A DNA stretch of 63,217 bases from DASUXY01 sp036377675 (lineage in GTDB: Bacteria > Bacillota > Bacilli > Bacillales > Amphibacillaceae). Positions within the stretch are counted from its first letter, which is position 1. The number at the start of each line of letters is the position of its first letter. Shown piece after piece: positions 9,306 to 17,081 of the stretch. The position numbers and the translations under genes are program-made. Where the stretch lies: contig DASUXY010000002.1 in the NCBI GenBank assembly GCA_036377675.1, forward strand, positions 1-63,217, in the 5' to 3' direction. Under the pieces are notes generated by a model. It made no database searches and was not told the DNA's origin. It was given only the letters and a program-made list of their open reading frames with translations.

Positions 9306-10469
9306 TCACTCCGATGAGAGATTCTTCAATCCAAACTGTTTTGCAATGGTATCATTATGCTCACCAACATTTGGCGGATGGTGCCTTATCGAAATCGGTG
9401 TACGTGAAAGCTTTAATGGACTACCGATCATGTGAATCGTTCCGGCTGTTGGATGCTTATCTTGAATGAACATGTTTCTTGCTACAAGTTGAGGGTCTTT
9501 CGTCACTTGTTCAATATTTTGGATAGGGCCACATGGAATATTGTTTTCGCGGCATTGTTGTTGCCAGTAGCTCGTCGGTTTTGTGATGAATACGTTTTGT
9601 AATAAAGAGACTAAAATATCGCGATTTTTCACACGCTCTGGGTTTGTTTGAAAACGTTTGTCACTGCTATATTGCGGCGTTTTCAGTATTGTACATAATG
9701 CTTTAAATTGGTTGTCATTTCCAATGGCGATGACCATTTCTCCGTCTTTTGTCTTAAATGTTTGATAAGGGACAATGTTGGCGTGTTCATTTCCAAGTCG
9801 TTTCGGTATTTCTCCTGACATTAAGTAGTTGCTACCAATATTAACGAGTGCACTAACGGCTGAATCATACAACGAAATATCTAATTTCTGCCCTTTTCCT
9901 GATTGAGTGCGTTCAAGAAGTGCTGCTTGAATGCCAATTGTCGCGTATAGTCCGGTCAAAATATCAGTGATTGCAACTCCAAGCTTTTGAGGACCTGAAG
10001 TATCATCCCCCGTAATGCTCATCAGTCCACTCATCGCTTGAATAATAAAGTCGTAACCAGGCATCTGTTTGTAAGGTCCCGTTTCACCAAATCCAGTAAT
10101 CGAACAATAAATAATTTTTGGATTGATGTTTGAAAGTATGTCGTAGTCGATGCCGAAGCGTTCCATCGTCCCTGTTTTGAAATTATGAATAACGACATCG
10201 CTTTTACGAACGAGCTTTTTTATTATTTCAATTCCTTCATGTGTTTTTAAATCAGCCGTAATGCTTTTTTTATTTCGATTGGCACATAAATAGTATGCGC
10301 TTACATTGTTTTTAAAAGGGGGTCCCCATTTTCTTGTATCATCACTACCACCAGGTGCTTCTACTTTAATCACTTCGGCACCGAGGTCACCAAAAATCAT
10401 CGTACAGTAAGGACCTGCCAGTACACGTGTTAAATCAAGAACACGAATATGTTGTAAGGCGCCAGACAA
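9306..10469 (-). CDS. CaiB/BaiF family (class III) CoA-transferase
   Basis: The 387-residue protein is a complete class III CoA-transferase. It has the N-terminal RVLDLTRVLAGPYCT and GAEVIKVEAPGGD-like segments and the catalytic aspartate at Asp169 (GVAITDILTG), the same number as in formyl-CoA transferase. The start is a TTG 7 bases after GGAGGG; the ATG at 10493 has no suitable ribosome site because that site lies inside the frame. Beside a glutaryl-CoA dehydrogenase-like gene, the likely job is activating glutarate with CoA from succinyl-CoA, as the human SUGCT enzyme does. The substrate is inferred. Confidence 0.9.
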   Translation of the reverse strand: MSGALQHIRVLDLTRVLAGPYCTMIFGDLGAEVIKVEAPGGSDDTRKWGPPFKNNVSAYYLCANRNKKSITADLKTHEGIEIIKKLVRKSDVVIHNFKTGTMERFGIDYDILSNINPKIIYCSITGFGETGPYKQMPGYDFIIQAMSGLMSITGDDTSGPQKLGVAITDILTGLYATIGIQAALLERTQSGKGQKLDISLYDSAVSALVNIGSNYLMSGEIPKRLGNEHANIVPYQTFKTKDGEMVIAIGNDNQFKALCTILKTPQYSSDKRFQTNPERVKNRDILVSLLQNVFITKPTSYWQQQCRENNIPCGPIQNIEQVTKDPQLVARNMFIQDKHPTAGTIHMIGSPLKLSRTPISIRHHPPNVGEHNDTIAKQFGLKNLSSE

Positions 10470-10518
10470 TTGATTTCCCTCCTTTCTTTTCATTGGAATG
10501 GATAAATCATAAATGGAT

Positions 10519-10578
10519 AAAAAAAAGCCAGATTCAAAATGATTGCAAAAGTGTGCAAGTCATTATGAACTGGCTTTT
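10519..10578 (-). terminator. intrinsic terminator inside the CoA-transferase leader
   Basis: On the minus strand AAAAGCCAG pairs with CTGGCTTTT, with further pairing inside (TTCA/TGAA, TTGCA/TGCAA), and eight T residues follow. The hairpin lies between the promoter at 10693-10721 and the start codon at 10469, so it would end transcription before the gene. Upstream, ATCTGTT and AACAGAT can form a second stem that borders the terminator. This suggests an attenuator. I do not recognise the leader as a T-box, lysine, SAM or other known riboswitch. Confidence 0.6.
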
Positions 10579-10692
10579 ATCTGTTGGAACGAACCTGGAA
10601 TCGGTGCGTAAACAGATTAGGCAGTGTGGAAAATTGTATTTATGATCATGTGGGTTAGCGGATTGATGGCTTAGACATGACTATTATCTTAT

Positions 10693-10721
10693 AGTATAGT
10701 CTATTCTGAGAAGAATGTAAA
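10693..10721 (-). promoter_or_regulatory. sigma-A promoter of the CoA-transferase operon
   Basis: On the minus strand TTTACA (10721-10716) and TATACT (10698-10693) are separated by exactly 17 bases. Transcription would begin near 10686, leaving a leader of roughly 215 bases before the TTG start. Confidence 0.6.
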
Positions 10722-10738
10722 TAGTCATTTTATTTATA

Positions 10739-10752
10739 TGTAAACGTTTACT
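10739..10752. promoter_or_regulatory. putative cre (CcpA) site
   Basis: TGTAAACGTTTACT matches the cre consensus at all but the final base and is nearly a perfect palindrome. It sits about 18 bases upstream of the -35 element of the CoA-transferase operon. That position fits CcpA control of the same catabolic island, together with the site at 5121-5134. Confidence 0.6.
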
Positions 10753-10773
10753 GTTTTTAGAGTGAGCATAGAA

Positions 10774-10808
10774 GGCTAGTTCCGCTCAATCTGTAAGGGG
10801 AACTAGCC
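10774..10808 (-). terminator. hairpin after mreBH
   Basis: GGCTAGTTCC and GGAACTAGCC form a perfect 10-pair stem with a 15-base loop just past the mreBH stop. There is no strong T-run on the minus strand, so it may be an end-of-transcript stabiliser more than a terminator. Confidence 0.5.
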
Positions 10809-10817
10809 GGACTGTTT

Positions 10818-11825
10818 CTATTTAGCTGCCTTTTGTAATTTAGAAATCATTTTGATTGAACGCCCCGTCCCAACGGCAACTGATTCGAGCGGGTTCGGTG
10901 CAAGGTGTACGGGCACAGACAACTCATGTGTTAGCCAGTCTGTGAGTCCTTGTAGTAGTGAACCGCCACCTGTCAGTACAATACCGTGGTCGACGATATC
11001 TCCACTTAGCTCGGGTGGAGAACTTTCTAATGTTGCATGAATCGCTTCTAAAATTTGCTCGAGCAACTCTTTAATCGCAGCATATACTTCTTGAGATGAT
11101 ATGGTCACCGTTTTTGGCAGACCTGTTACCATATCTCTTCCACGAATTTCCATTTTCTCTTCTGGATGATTCGGGTGGGCATGACCAATTTCCATTTTTA
11201 CTTGTTCAGCTGTTCGTTCTCCGATGAGAATGCTATATTTTTTACGAATATATTGCGTTATTTCCTCGTCCATTAAATCCCCACCGACACGGACGGAGTT
11301 AGACGACACAATCCCACCGAATGATATAATACCGATTTCTGTCGTTCCACCACCGATATCGACGACTACGTTAGCGATCGGTTCATCAATGGGTAAATCA
11401 CTGCCAATCGCTGCAGCAATCGGCTCTTCAATGAGATGAACTTGTTTTGCACCATAGCTTGAAACGGCATTGTTAATTGCACGTCGTTCGACAGTTGTAC
11501 TACCCGTAGGGGTACAGACGACGACAATCGGCTTTCGTAATGATAAGCCAATTTTTTTACTTACTTTTTTTAACAACACTTTAAGCATTTGTGCGGTTAC
11601 GTCGTAATCAGCAATAACACCATCTTCCAGGGGCCGAATCGGAACAATGTTTTTTGGTGTTTTTCCAACCATTTGTTTCGCTTCTGTACCGACAGCGACG
11701 ACATCATTTGTGTTCATATTAATAGCTACAACATTTGGCTCATTTAAAACAATACCTTTTGATTTTGAATAAATAAGGATGTTTGCGGTTCCTAAATCAA
11801 TTCCAATTTCAGCTGTTGAAAACAT
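10818..11825 (-). CDS. mreBH: rod-shape actin homologue MreBH
   Basis: Bacterial actin that forms membrane-associated filaments and guides cell-wall synthesis and lytic enzymes. The start is placed at 11825 because GGAGGA lies 7 bases upstream; the longer frame starting at 11873 has no such site. The 335-residue protein has the actin-type phosphate loops (GIDLGTANI near the start, DIGGGTTEIG mid-protein) and the adenosine motif GIVLTGGGSLL. Whole-length similarity is highest to B. subtilis MreBH, not MreB or Mbl. It stands alone, as mreBH does in Bacillus. Confidence 0.93.
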   Translation of the reverse strand: MFSTAEIGIDLGTANILIYSKSKGIVLNEPNVVAINMNTNDVVAVGTEAKQMVGKTPKNIVPIRPLEDGVIADYDVTAQMLKVLLKKVSKKIGLSLRKPIVVVCTPTGSTTVERRAINNAVSSYGAKQVHLIEEPIAAAIGSDLPIDEPIANVVVDIGGGTTEIGIISFGGIVSSNSVRVGGDLMDEEITQYIRKKYSILIGERTAEQVKMEIGHAHPNHPEEKMEIRGRDMVTGLPKTVTISSQEVYAAIKELLEQILEAIHATLESSPPELSGDIVDHGIVLTGGGSLLQGLTDWLTHELSVPVHLAPNPLESVAVGTGRSIKMISKLQKAAK

Positions 11826-12432
11826 AATTAGTTCCTCCAATAAATGAATAATGTATTCACTGACCATTTCCAATCACAATATATGCAATTGACGAGGGAA
11901 GAGGTTGATAGATCGTTTATGAGAATTGATAAGAAAAAGTACAATCACTAAGTTGAAACGTCAGTTACACCATCGATACTTACCTAAAAAGTCCTGTTGA
12001 AAGAGAAACATACTTTTTCATATGTTACGTAAAATTCCCTCGAGAATCTCTATTTACTAGAGTGTGAGACTCATCATTATTTAGATTACTTTTACTTTCG
12101 TATAAAAGGTTCATCCATCTTTTAAGGTTAGTCCAAAATGATGACGAACTCAAGTAACAATTTGATGACAAAAAAAGACATTTTGTAACATTTCTAGTAA
12201 AACGAATCATTGTCAAGAGTAAAATATGTGAATCTATTACCATTATAACTAATTACTGACTAAATATCCGTATATAGGGTTCGCCAATATGCGTTAAGTG
12301 ACAAGGGTTCGCTAAATATTTACGTATAAAAGCTAAATCGATGATGAAATAGGTAAATGTAACCAATATTATTACAAAAATAACATGGTATATTAATCCC
12401 AACATCAACAAAAACAAAAGGAGAGGGATCAA
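11826..12432. other. long intergenic region, no gene seen
   Basis: There is no convincing coding frame in these 607 bases. They hold the mreBH promoter on the left and the promoter of the CAP-domain gene on the right. A direct repeat GGGTTCGC occurs at 12277-12284 and 12305-12312, about 120-150 bases before the CAP gene, and could be an operator pair. No known motif was recognised. Confidence 0.4.
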
Positions 12433-13206
12433 GTGTTTAAAAAGATTGTCCTAACGACTACACTCGCTACAGCGTTATTTTTTAGTGGATCTATTCATCA
12501 TTTTGTCGATGCATCAGCAAATGATTCATCTGGAAATGTGACATACGAAACAAAAGCTTATTATTCAGTTAATGGGGGAAATTGGATTCATCTTTCAACG
12601 AAGGACTTCAATAAAATATTATCGAAATGGTTCGCAAACGGTAAAACAACGAACGATCCTCAACAGTCGAAAGAAAAAGCGAAACAAGAAGCGAATAAAG
12701 CACAAGTAGAAAAAAAGCAAAATCAACAGAAGACAGAACACGCACAAAACAGTTCAGCAACTGAGAAACAAATGAAAAACGAAACAGAATCAGCAAAACA
12801 AAATAAACAAACGCCGAACGACCAACAGCTTCATCAGTTCGAACAAGAAGTGGTCAAGTTAACAAACGATGAACGTGAAAAACATGGATTAAGCCCGCTT
12901 AAAACGGATACGGAACTAAGCAAAGTTGCTCGCGATAAGTCGAAAGATATGGCAACAAATGGTTATTTTTCTCATAATAGCCCGACTTATGGGTCACCGT
13001 TTGATATGATGAAGAAATACGGAATTACGTATCATACAGCTGGTGAAAATATCGCTAAAGGACAGCGTACACCTCAAGAAGTCGTCTCTGCCTGGATGAA
13101 TAGTGAAGGGCACCGTGCAAATATATTAAACGGAGAGTTCACACATATCGGCGTTGGTTATGTTGAGCAAGGAAATCATTGGACACAACAATTTATCGGT
13201 AAATAA
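12433..13206 (+). CDS. secreted CAP-domain (SCP/PR-1) protein, YkwD-like
   Basis: The start is GTG after AAGGAGAGGG. The 257-residue protein begins with a signal peptide (basic MFKK, hydrophobic core to about residue 20, cleavage probably near Ala27-Ala30). A low-complexity Lys/Gln/Asn/Glu linker (about 75-135) follows, then a C-terminal CAP domain with HNSP, GENIAKG, SAWMNSEGHRANIL and HIGVGY motifs. CAP proteins of this kind occur on the Bacillus cell surface and some are linked to spores; their biochemical role is unclear. It is a single gene closed by a strong terminator. Confidence 0.9.
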   Translation: MFKKIVLTTTLATALFFSGSIHHFVDASANDSSGNVTYETKAYYSVNGGNWIHLSTKDFNKILSKWFANGKTTNDPQQSKEKAKQEANKAQVEKKQNQQKTEHAQNSSATEKQMKNETESAKQNKQTPNDQQLHQFEQEVVKLTNDEREKHGLSPLKTDTELSKVARDKSKDMATNGYFSHNSPTYGSPFDMMKKYGITYHTAGENIAKGQRTPQEVVSAWMNSEGHRANILNGEFTHIGVGYVEQGNHWTQQFIGK

Positions 13207-13253
13207 AAAACGAAAGGCAGTCCCAAACAAATGATGGGACTGCCTTTCGTTTT
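13207..13253 (+). terminator. strong intrinsic terminator after the CAP gene
   Basis: A perfect 19-pair stem, AAAACGAAAGGCAGTCCCA with its complement and a 9-base loop, ends in TTTT. It starts directly at the stop of the CAP-domain gene. Confidence 0.85.
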
Positions 13254-13419
13254 AAAGGGGTAGGGGTTTATAAACGCTTATTGTAAATATTCCCCATTCA
13301 ATGAGCTATTAAACATCATTGTATGGAAAATCGCTTTCATTCTTTTGATTATGATCTGTAAACAGGTATAATAATGGTGTTTGAAAACGATTCGTAACGT
13401 GTTGGGAGGAACAAACGAC

Positions 13420-14154
13420 ATGATTTTCACCTTGTGGATTTATATGTATGCGACATGTTTAGTTCTCGGGAGTTTGTTTTATTTACAAAAAGCAAAGAAA
13501 GCCCGTCAACAAATGAATAGTAAAGACGCTGATGCATTTATTTTTAAGACACCGATGTCCGTTTCGCAAAAAGTTATTCGAAAAACAGGTACTGATGTTC
13601 ATGTGACAGGACGAGAACATTTACCTGACGGGGCCGTTCTTTTTGTTGCAAACCATCAAGGGATATTTGATATTCTTGCTTTACTCGGATATGTAGGAAA
13701 ACCAACCGGATTCATTGCCAAGCAGGAAATAAAAAAATTGCCCATTATTCGAACATGGATGGAACTAATATATTGTGTATTTATTGACCGGAGTAATCGG
13801 AGACAATCTGTTCGAGCGATTCACCAAGGGATTCAAAACTTAAAGGCTGGTCATTCACTCGTTATTTTCCCTGAAGGTACACGAAGTAAGGATGGCAATG
13901 TACATTCATTTAAACCAGGAAGCTTTCGGCTCGGAACACGAGCAAAAGTACCCATTGTTCCCGTTGCGATTGATGGGACATACCAAATGTTTGAAAAAAA
14001 CAATCGGCGCGTAAAGCCGTCGACGATCCATCTAAATATTGGCGAAGCCATTTATCCAAATCAATACGAACATTTAAGAAGTAAGGAGCTTGCTCATCGC
14101 GTTCAAAATAAGATTGAAGAACAACTCGAGCAAACGAGACGATTACATCGGTAA
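13420..14154 (+). CDS. plsC: 1-acyl-sn-glycerol-3-phosphate acyltransferase
   Basis: Transfers an acyl chain to lysophosphatidate to make phosphatidic acid at the inner face of the membrane. The start at 13420 is preferred because GGGAGGA lies 9 bases upstream; the in-frame TTG at 13381 has no such site. The 244-residue protein has an N-terminal membrane segment, the catalytic NHQGIFD (HX4D) motif and the glycerol-phosphate site FPEGTRS, plus VPIVPVAI. It forms a single transcription unit ending at the hairpin at 14174-14213. Confidence 0.92.
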   Translation: MIFTLWIYMYATCLVLGSLFYLQKAKKARQQMNSKDADAFIFKTPMSVSQKVIRKTGTDVHVTGREHLPDGAVLFVANHQGIFDILALLGYVGKPTGFIAKQEIKKLPIIRTWMELIYCVFIDRSNRRQSVRAIHQGIQNLKAGHSLVIFPEGTRSKDGNVHSFKPGSFRLGTRAKVPIVPVAIDGTYQMFEKNNRRVKPSTIHLNIGEAIYPNQYEHLRSKELAHRVQNKIEEQLEQTRRLHR

Positions 14155-14173
14155 ATCAGTAAAATCCAAGTGT

Positions 14174-14213
14174 AAAGGAGCGAGAGCTTTTTTGTTTATG
14201 CCTTCGCTCCTTT
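14174..14213 (+). terminator. terminator after plsC
   Basis: AAAGGAGCGA pairs with TCGCTCCTTT across an approximately 20-base loop, and a short T-rich tail follows. It lies between plsC and the convergent hisJ gene, so it may serve both. Confidence 0.65.
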
Positions 14214-14254
14214 CTTTATAAGCAATATTTTTAAAGGGTGTGTAAATAGATAGC

Positions 14255-15052
14255 TTAGCGTAATGTTTCAATTGGATGAAAAATAGGCTTCTGGTTATCA
14301 AAAGTTGCGATATATTTAAAACCGATGGCCTTTAGTGTTTCTAATGTTTCATCGAATTGATAAGCAAGTGTCGTTTCACTATGTGAATCCGATCCAAGTG
14401 TAACAATTTCTCCTCCTAACTCTTTATAAAGTTTTAAAATATCGACGCTTGGCATGCTACTCGTCATGCCATACCGGTAACTCGACGTATTCACTTCAAT
14501 GCCCTTACCTTTAGGAATAATTTCTTTGAAAATCGCTTCGATGATATCATGGAAATTATTCGTAACATGCTCTTTAGTATATCGCTTCACTAAATCTAAA
14601 TGCCCTAAGATCGTATATTGTTCATAGTTTTGGATACAGTAAAGAAGTTCTTCATAATATTTCGCAAAACCTTCTTCAGTCGTTCGATGGTCAAAAAGAC
14701 TTCCAGAATGTAAATCTTTCCGATCGGTTGTATGCATGGAGCAAATGATGAAATCAAATGTTTCGTTATGAAGGACATTTGTATATTTGTTTAATAAGTG
14801 AGGTTGAACGCCAATTTCTACCCCTTTTTTTATCGTGATTCGGTCCTTGTATTTTACTTGCATGTCGGTAATTTTTTGATCGTATGCTTTTAAATCTAAG
14901 TCGAATGTAATCGTCGGATCTGGGTAATCATAATCAATGTGGTCTGTAAAACAAATTTCTTCCAAACCATATTCGATTGCTTTCTCAATCGTTTTTTCCA
15001 TAGGTGTAGAACAGTCTGCTGAAAAATCACTATGGATATGATAATCAAACAT
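14255..15052 (-). CDS. hisJ: histidinol-phosphatase, PHP family
   Basis: Removes phosphate from L-histidinol phosphate, the penultimate stage of histidine synthesis. The start is set at 15052, giving MFDYHIHSDFS, with GGGGG 9 bases upstream. The 265-residue protein shows the PHP-domain metal ligands: HIHSD at the N-terminus, FTDHIDYD, CSMHTTD, GHLDLV, and a C-terminal GSDSH. It is transcribed away from hisZ and supplies the phosphatase that the eight-gene operon itself lacks. Confidence 0.93.
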   Translation of the reverse strand: MFDYHIHSDFSADCSTPMEKTIEKAIEYGLEEICFTDHIDYDYPDPTITFDLDLKAYDQKITDMQVKYKDRITIKKGVEIGVQPHLLNKYTNVLHNETFDFIICSMHTTDRKDLHSGSLFDHRTTEEGFAKYYEELLYCIQNYEQYTILGHLDLVKRYTKEHVTNNFHDIIEAIFKEIIPKGKGIEVNTSSYRYGMTSSMPSVDILKLYKELGGEIVTLGSDSHSETTLAYQFDETLETLKAIGFKYIATFDNQKPIFHPIETLR

Positions 15053-15166
15053 AAAAATATACCCCCAATTTATTGACATATTTGCCTGTATTGACTAGAA
15101 TACTATATAACTTTAACTCAGTAAAGCAATAGAGTAATAAAGTTAGTTTTGAAAGGAGGCCATTCA
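15053..15166. promoter_or_regulatory. hisJ-hisZ divergent promoter region
   Basis: Only 114 bases separate the two divergent his genes. The space is too short for a T-box leader, and no T-box AGGGTGG motif is seen. The hisZ Shine-Dalgarno AGGAGG is at 15154-15159. Confidence 0.5.
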
Positions 15167-16402
15167 TTGCACTATAATAATTTTAATAATGTTTTAGAAA
15201 TTAATGCTTTAACGTGTGAAAAAAGAGAAGAGATAATTGATACGTTTAAAAATCGTTTTATGACATACGGTTATCGACAAATCCGCACACCCGTTTTTGA
15301 ACCGTATGACTTATATTCGATTGTCGAAGGAACTATTCAACGAGATGATATGATTAAGGTCATTGGCCCGACTGGAAAGGTTCTCGTGTTACGGCCTGAT
15401 GCTACGATTCCAATTGCCCGGTTTATTTCGAAACATTTACAAAGTGAACAAGACATTTTTCGATATTTTTATGTAATGGACGTCTTCCGACAGACGTTGA
15501 ACGGAACCGACCATCACGAACGAACACAAGCTGGGGTTGAATACTTCGGGAATTCATCTCCAATCGCAGATACGGAAGTATTAGCACTTGCTGCTCATTT
15601 ACTGAAAGACTTGCAGATTGACGGTTTCACATTAGAAATTGGTCATGCAGGTTTTGCCCAGCACTTGCTGCATGAACTTCCTCTGAACGAAAAGAAGGTA
15701 GAGCAATTGAAGCAGCTTATTCAGGCAAAAAATAAAAATGAAATTGAAGTATTTCTCGCTGCTTATGATATGGATCCGACTGTTAAACGCCTATTGTTAG
15801 AAATTCCCCAACTATACGGAAAGCCCGAAGAGGTGATTGAGCGTGCGAAGCGTCTTTCATTGAACGAACAAATGGCGCAAGCGATTGACAATCTCGAAAT
15901 GGTATGTGATTTACTTACTTCGTACAATCTGTCTGAACATCTTGTCATCGATTTAGGTTTGATTAATCATATGGACTATTATTCAGATATTATTTTTCAA
16001 GGATTTATTAAACGTGTCGGAAAGCCTGTTTTAATGGGAGGAAGATATGATAAGTTGACAGAGCAATTTGACACGACGATTCCAGCGATTGGATTTGCTT
16101 GTGACATCGACCTCATTATGGATGGCTTAACGCTAGCAAACGAACCCGCGCCTGTAGCTGATTTAGCTATTTATTATGATGCAAAGTCAATAAAAGATGC
16201 ACTCATCTTAGCGAATGAATTGCGAAATAGGAATCGGCGAGTATTGTTCTTTCAAGCGAATGAAACTTCTCGAACGATGGACGAAACCCTTTGTAACATT
16301 TCATTTGTAGAGGGGAAGATGACGATGTATTGGAATGAAACGGAGCAACAGTTTTCTACGCAAGAATCAATTTTGAAATTCATTGAAAAAATGGATGTGT
16401 AA
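15167..16402 (+). CDS. hisZ: ATP phosphoribosyltransferase regulatory subunit
   Basis: HisRS-like protein that pairs with the short form of HisG to make an active, histidine-inhibited ATP phosphoribosyltransferase. The start is a TTG 7 bases after AGGAGG; the TTG at 15149 lies ahead of that site. The 411-residue protein has class II synthetase motif 2-like segments (RPDATIPIARF, FRYFYVMDVFR) and GGRYDKL. It opens the hisZGDBAFIC operon. Its presence fits the short HisG encoded next. Confidence 0.94.
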   Translation: MHYNNFNNVLEINALTCEKREEIIDTFKNRFMTYGYRQIRTPVFEPYDLYSIVEGTIQRDDMIKVIGPTGKVLVLRPDATIPIARFISKHLQSEQDIFRYFYVMDVFRQTLNGTDHHERTQAGVEYFGNSSPIADTEVLALAAHLLKDLQIDGFTLEIGHAGFAQHLLHELPLNEKKVEQLKQLIQAKNKNEIEVFLAAYDMDPTVKRLLLEIPQLYGKPEEVIERAKRLSLNEQMAQAIDNLEMVCDLLTSYNLSEHLVIDLGLINHMDYYSDIIFQGFIKRVGKPVLMGGRYDKLTEQFDTTIPAIGFACDIDLIMDGLTLANEPAPVADLAIYYDAKSIKDALILANELRNRNRRVLFFQANETSRTMDETLCNISFVEGKMTMYWNETEQQFSTQESILKFIEKMDV

Positions 16403-16451
16403 GCGAACGGTTTGTCCACGACCATTGAACATCAAAGGAGGAGATTTGCCC

Positions 16452-17081
16452 ATGATTACATTAGCACTTGCAAAAGGCCGTACAGCAAAAGATTCAATTG
16501 CTTTACTTCGTGAAGCAGGTATCCAATTTGCTGACTTTCACGAGGATACAAGAAAACTAATTTTTTATGACAATGATCGTAAAATCAAAATGTTATTTGT
16601 TAAGGCAGTTGACGTACCGACGTATGTTGAAAAAGGTGCGGCTGACTTAGGAATTGTCGGCAAGGATAATATACTAGAAGCACAAACAGATACTTACGAA
16701 CTGCTCGACTTACAGCTAGGGAAATGTAAATTTGTTGTAGCAGGGTTAAAGGAACAACCGATTCGTTTAACGCCTAATTTGACGGTAGCCTCGAAGTATC
16801 CAACTGTTGCGAAGAAGTTTTTTGCAGAGAAAGATATTCCTGTAGAAACGATCAAGTTAAATGGTTCGGTTGAGTTAGCACCATTAATAGGTATGTCTGA
16901 CGTCATCGTTGACATTGTAGAGACGGGTCGAACGATTAAAGAAAATGGATTGAAAATCATAGAGGAAGTCGACCAAATTAGTACACGTTTAATTGTTAAT
17001 AAAGCTAGTTTTGCTACAAAAACGGATTCGATTAAGCAATTTATTAAACAACTACGTTCTGCATTGGAGGTTAAGCAATGA
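16452..17081 (+). CDS. hisG: ATP phosphoribosyltransferase, short form
   Basis: Catalyses the first committed step of histidine synthesis, joining ATP and PRPP. The start at 16452 follows AAAGGAGGAG, and the upstream in-frame extension has no ribosome site. The 209-residue protein is the short form without the C-terminal regulatory domain, so it needs HisZ. Key segments are LALAKGR, ADLGIVGKDNI and the PRPP-binding DVIVDIVETGRT. Its stop overlaps the hisD start by 4 bases. Confidence 0.96.
   Translation: MITLALAKGRTAKDSIALLREAGIQFADFHEDTRKLIFYDNDRKIKMLFVKAVDVPTYVEKGAADLGIVGKDNILEAQTDTYELLDLQLGKCKFVVAGLKEQPIRLTPNLTVASKYPTVAKKFFAEKDIPVETIKLNGSVELAPLIGMSDVIVDIVETGRTIKENGLKIIEEVDQISTRLIVNKASFATKTDSIKQFIKQLRSALEVKQ

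Noticed and set aside
12025..12243. Minus-strand frame of 72 codons upstream of the CAP gene
   Set aside because: It has no ribosome site, no recognisable motif, and a composition like random AT-rich sequence.
15053..15166. T-box leader for the his operon
   Set aside because: Only 114 bases separate hisJ from hisZ and no T-box sequence is present.
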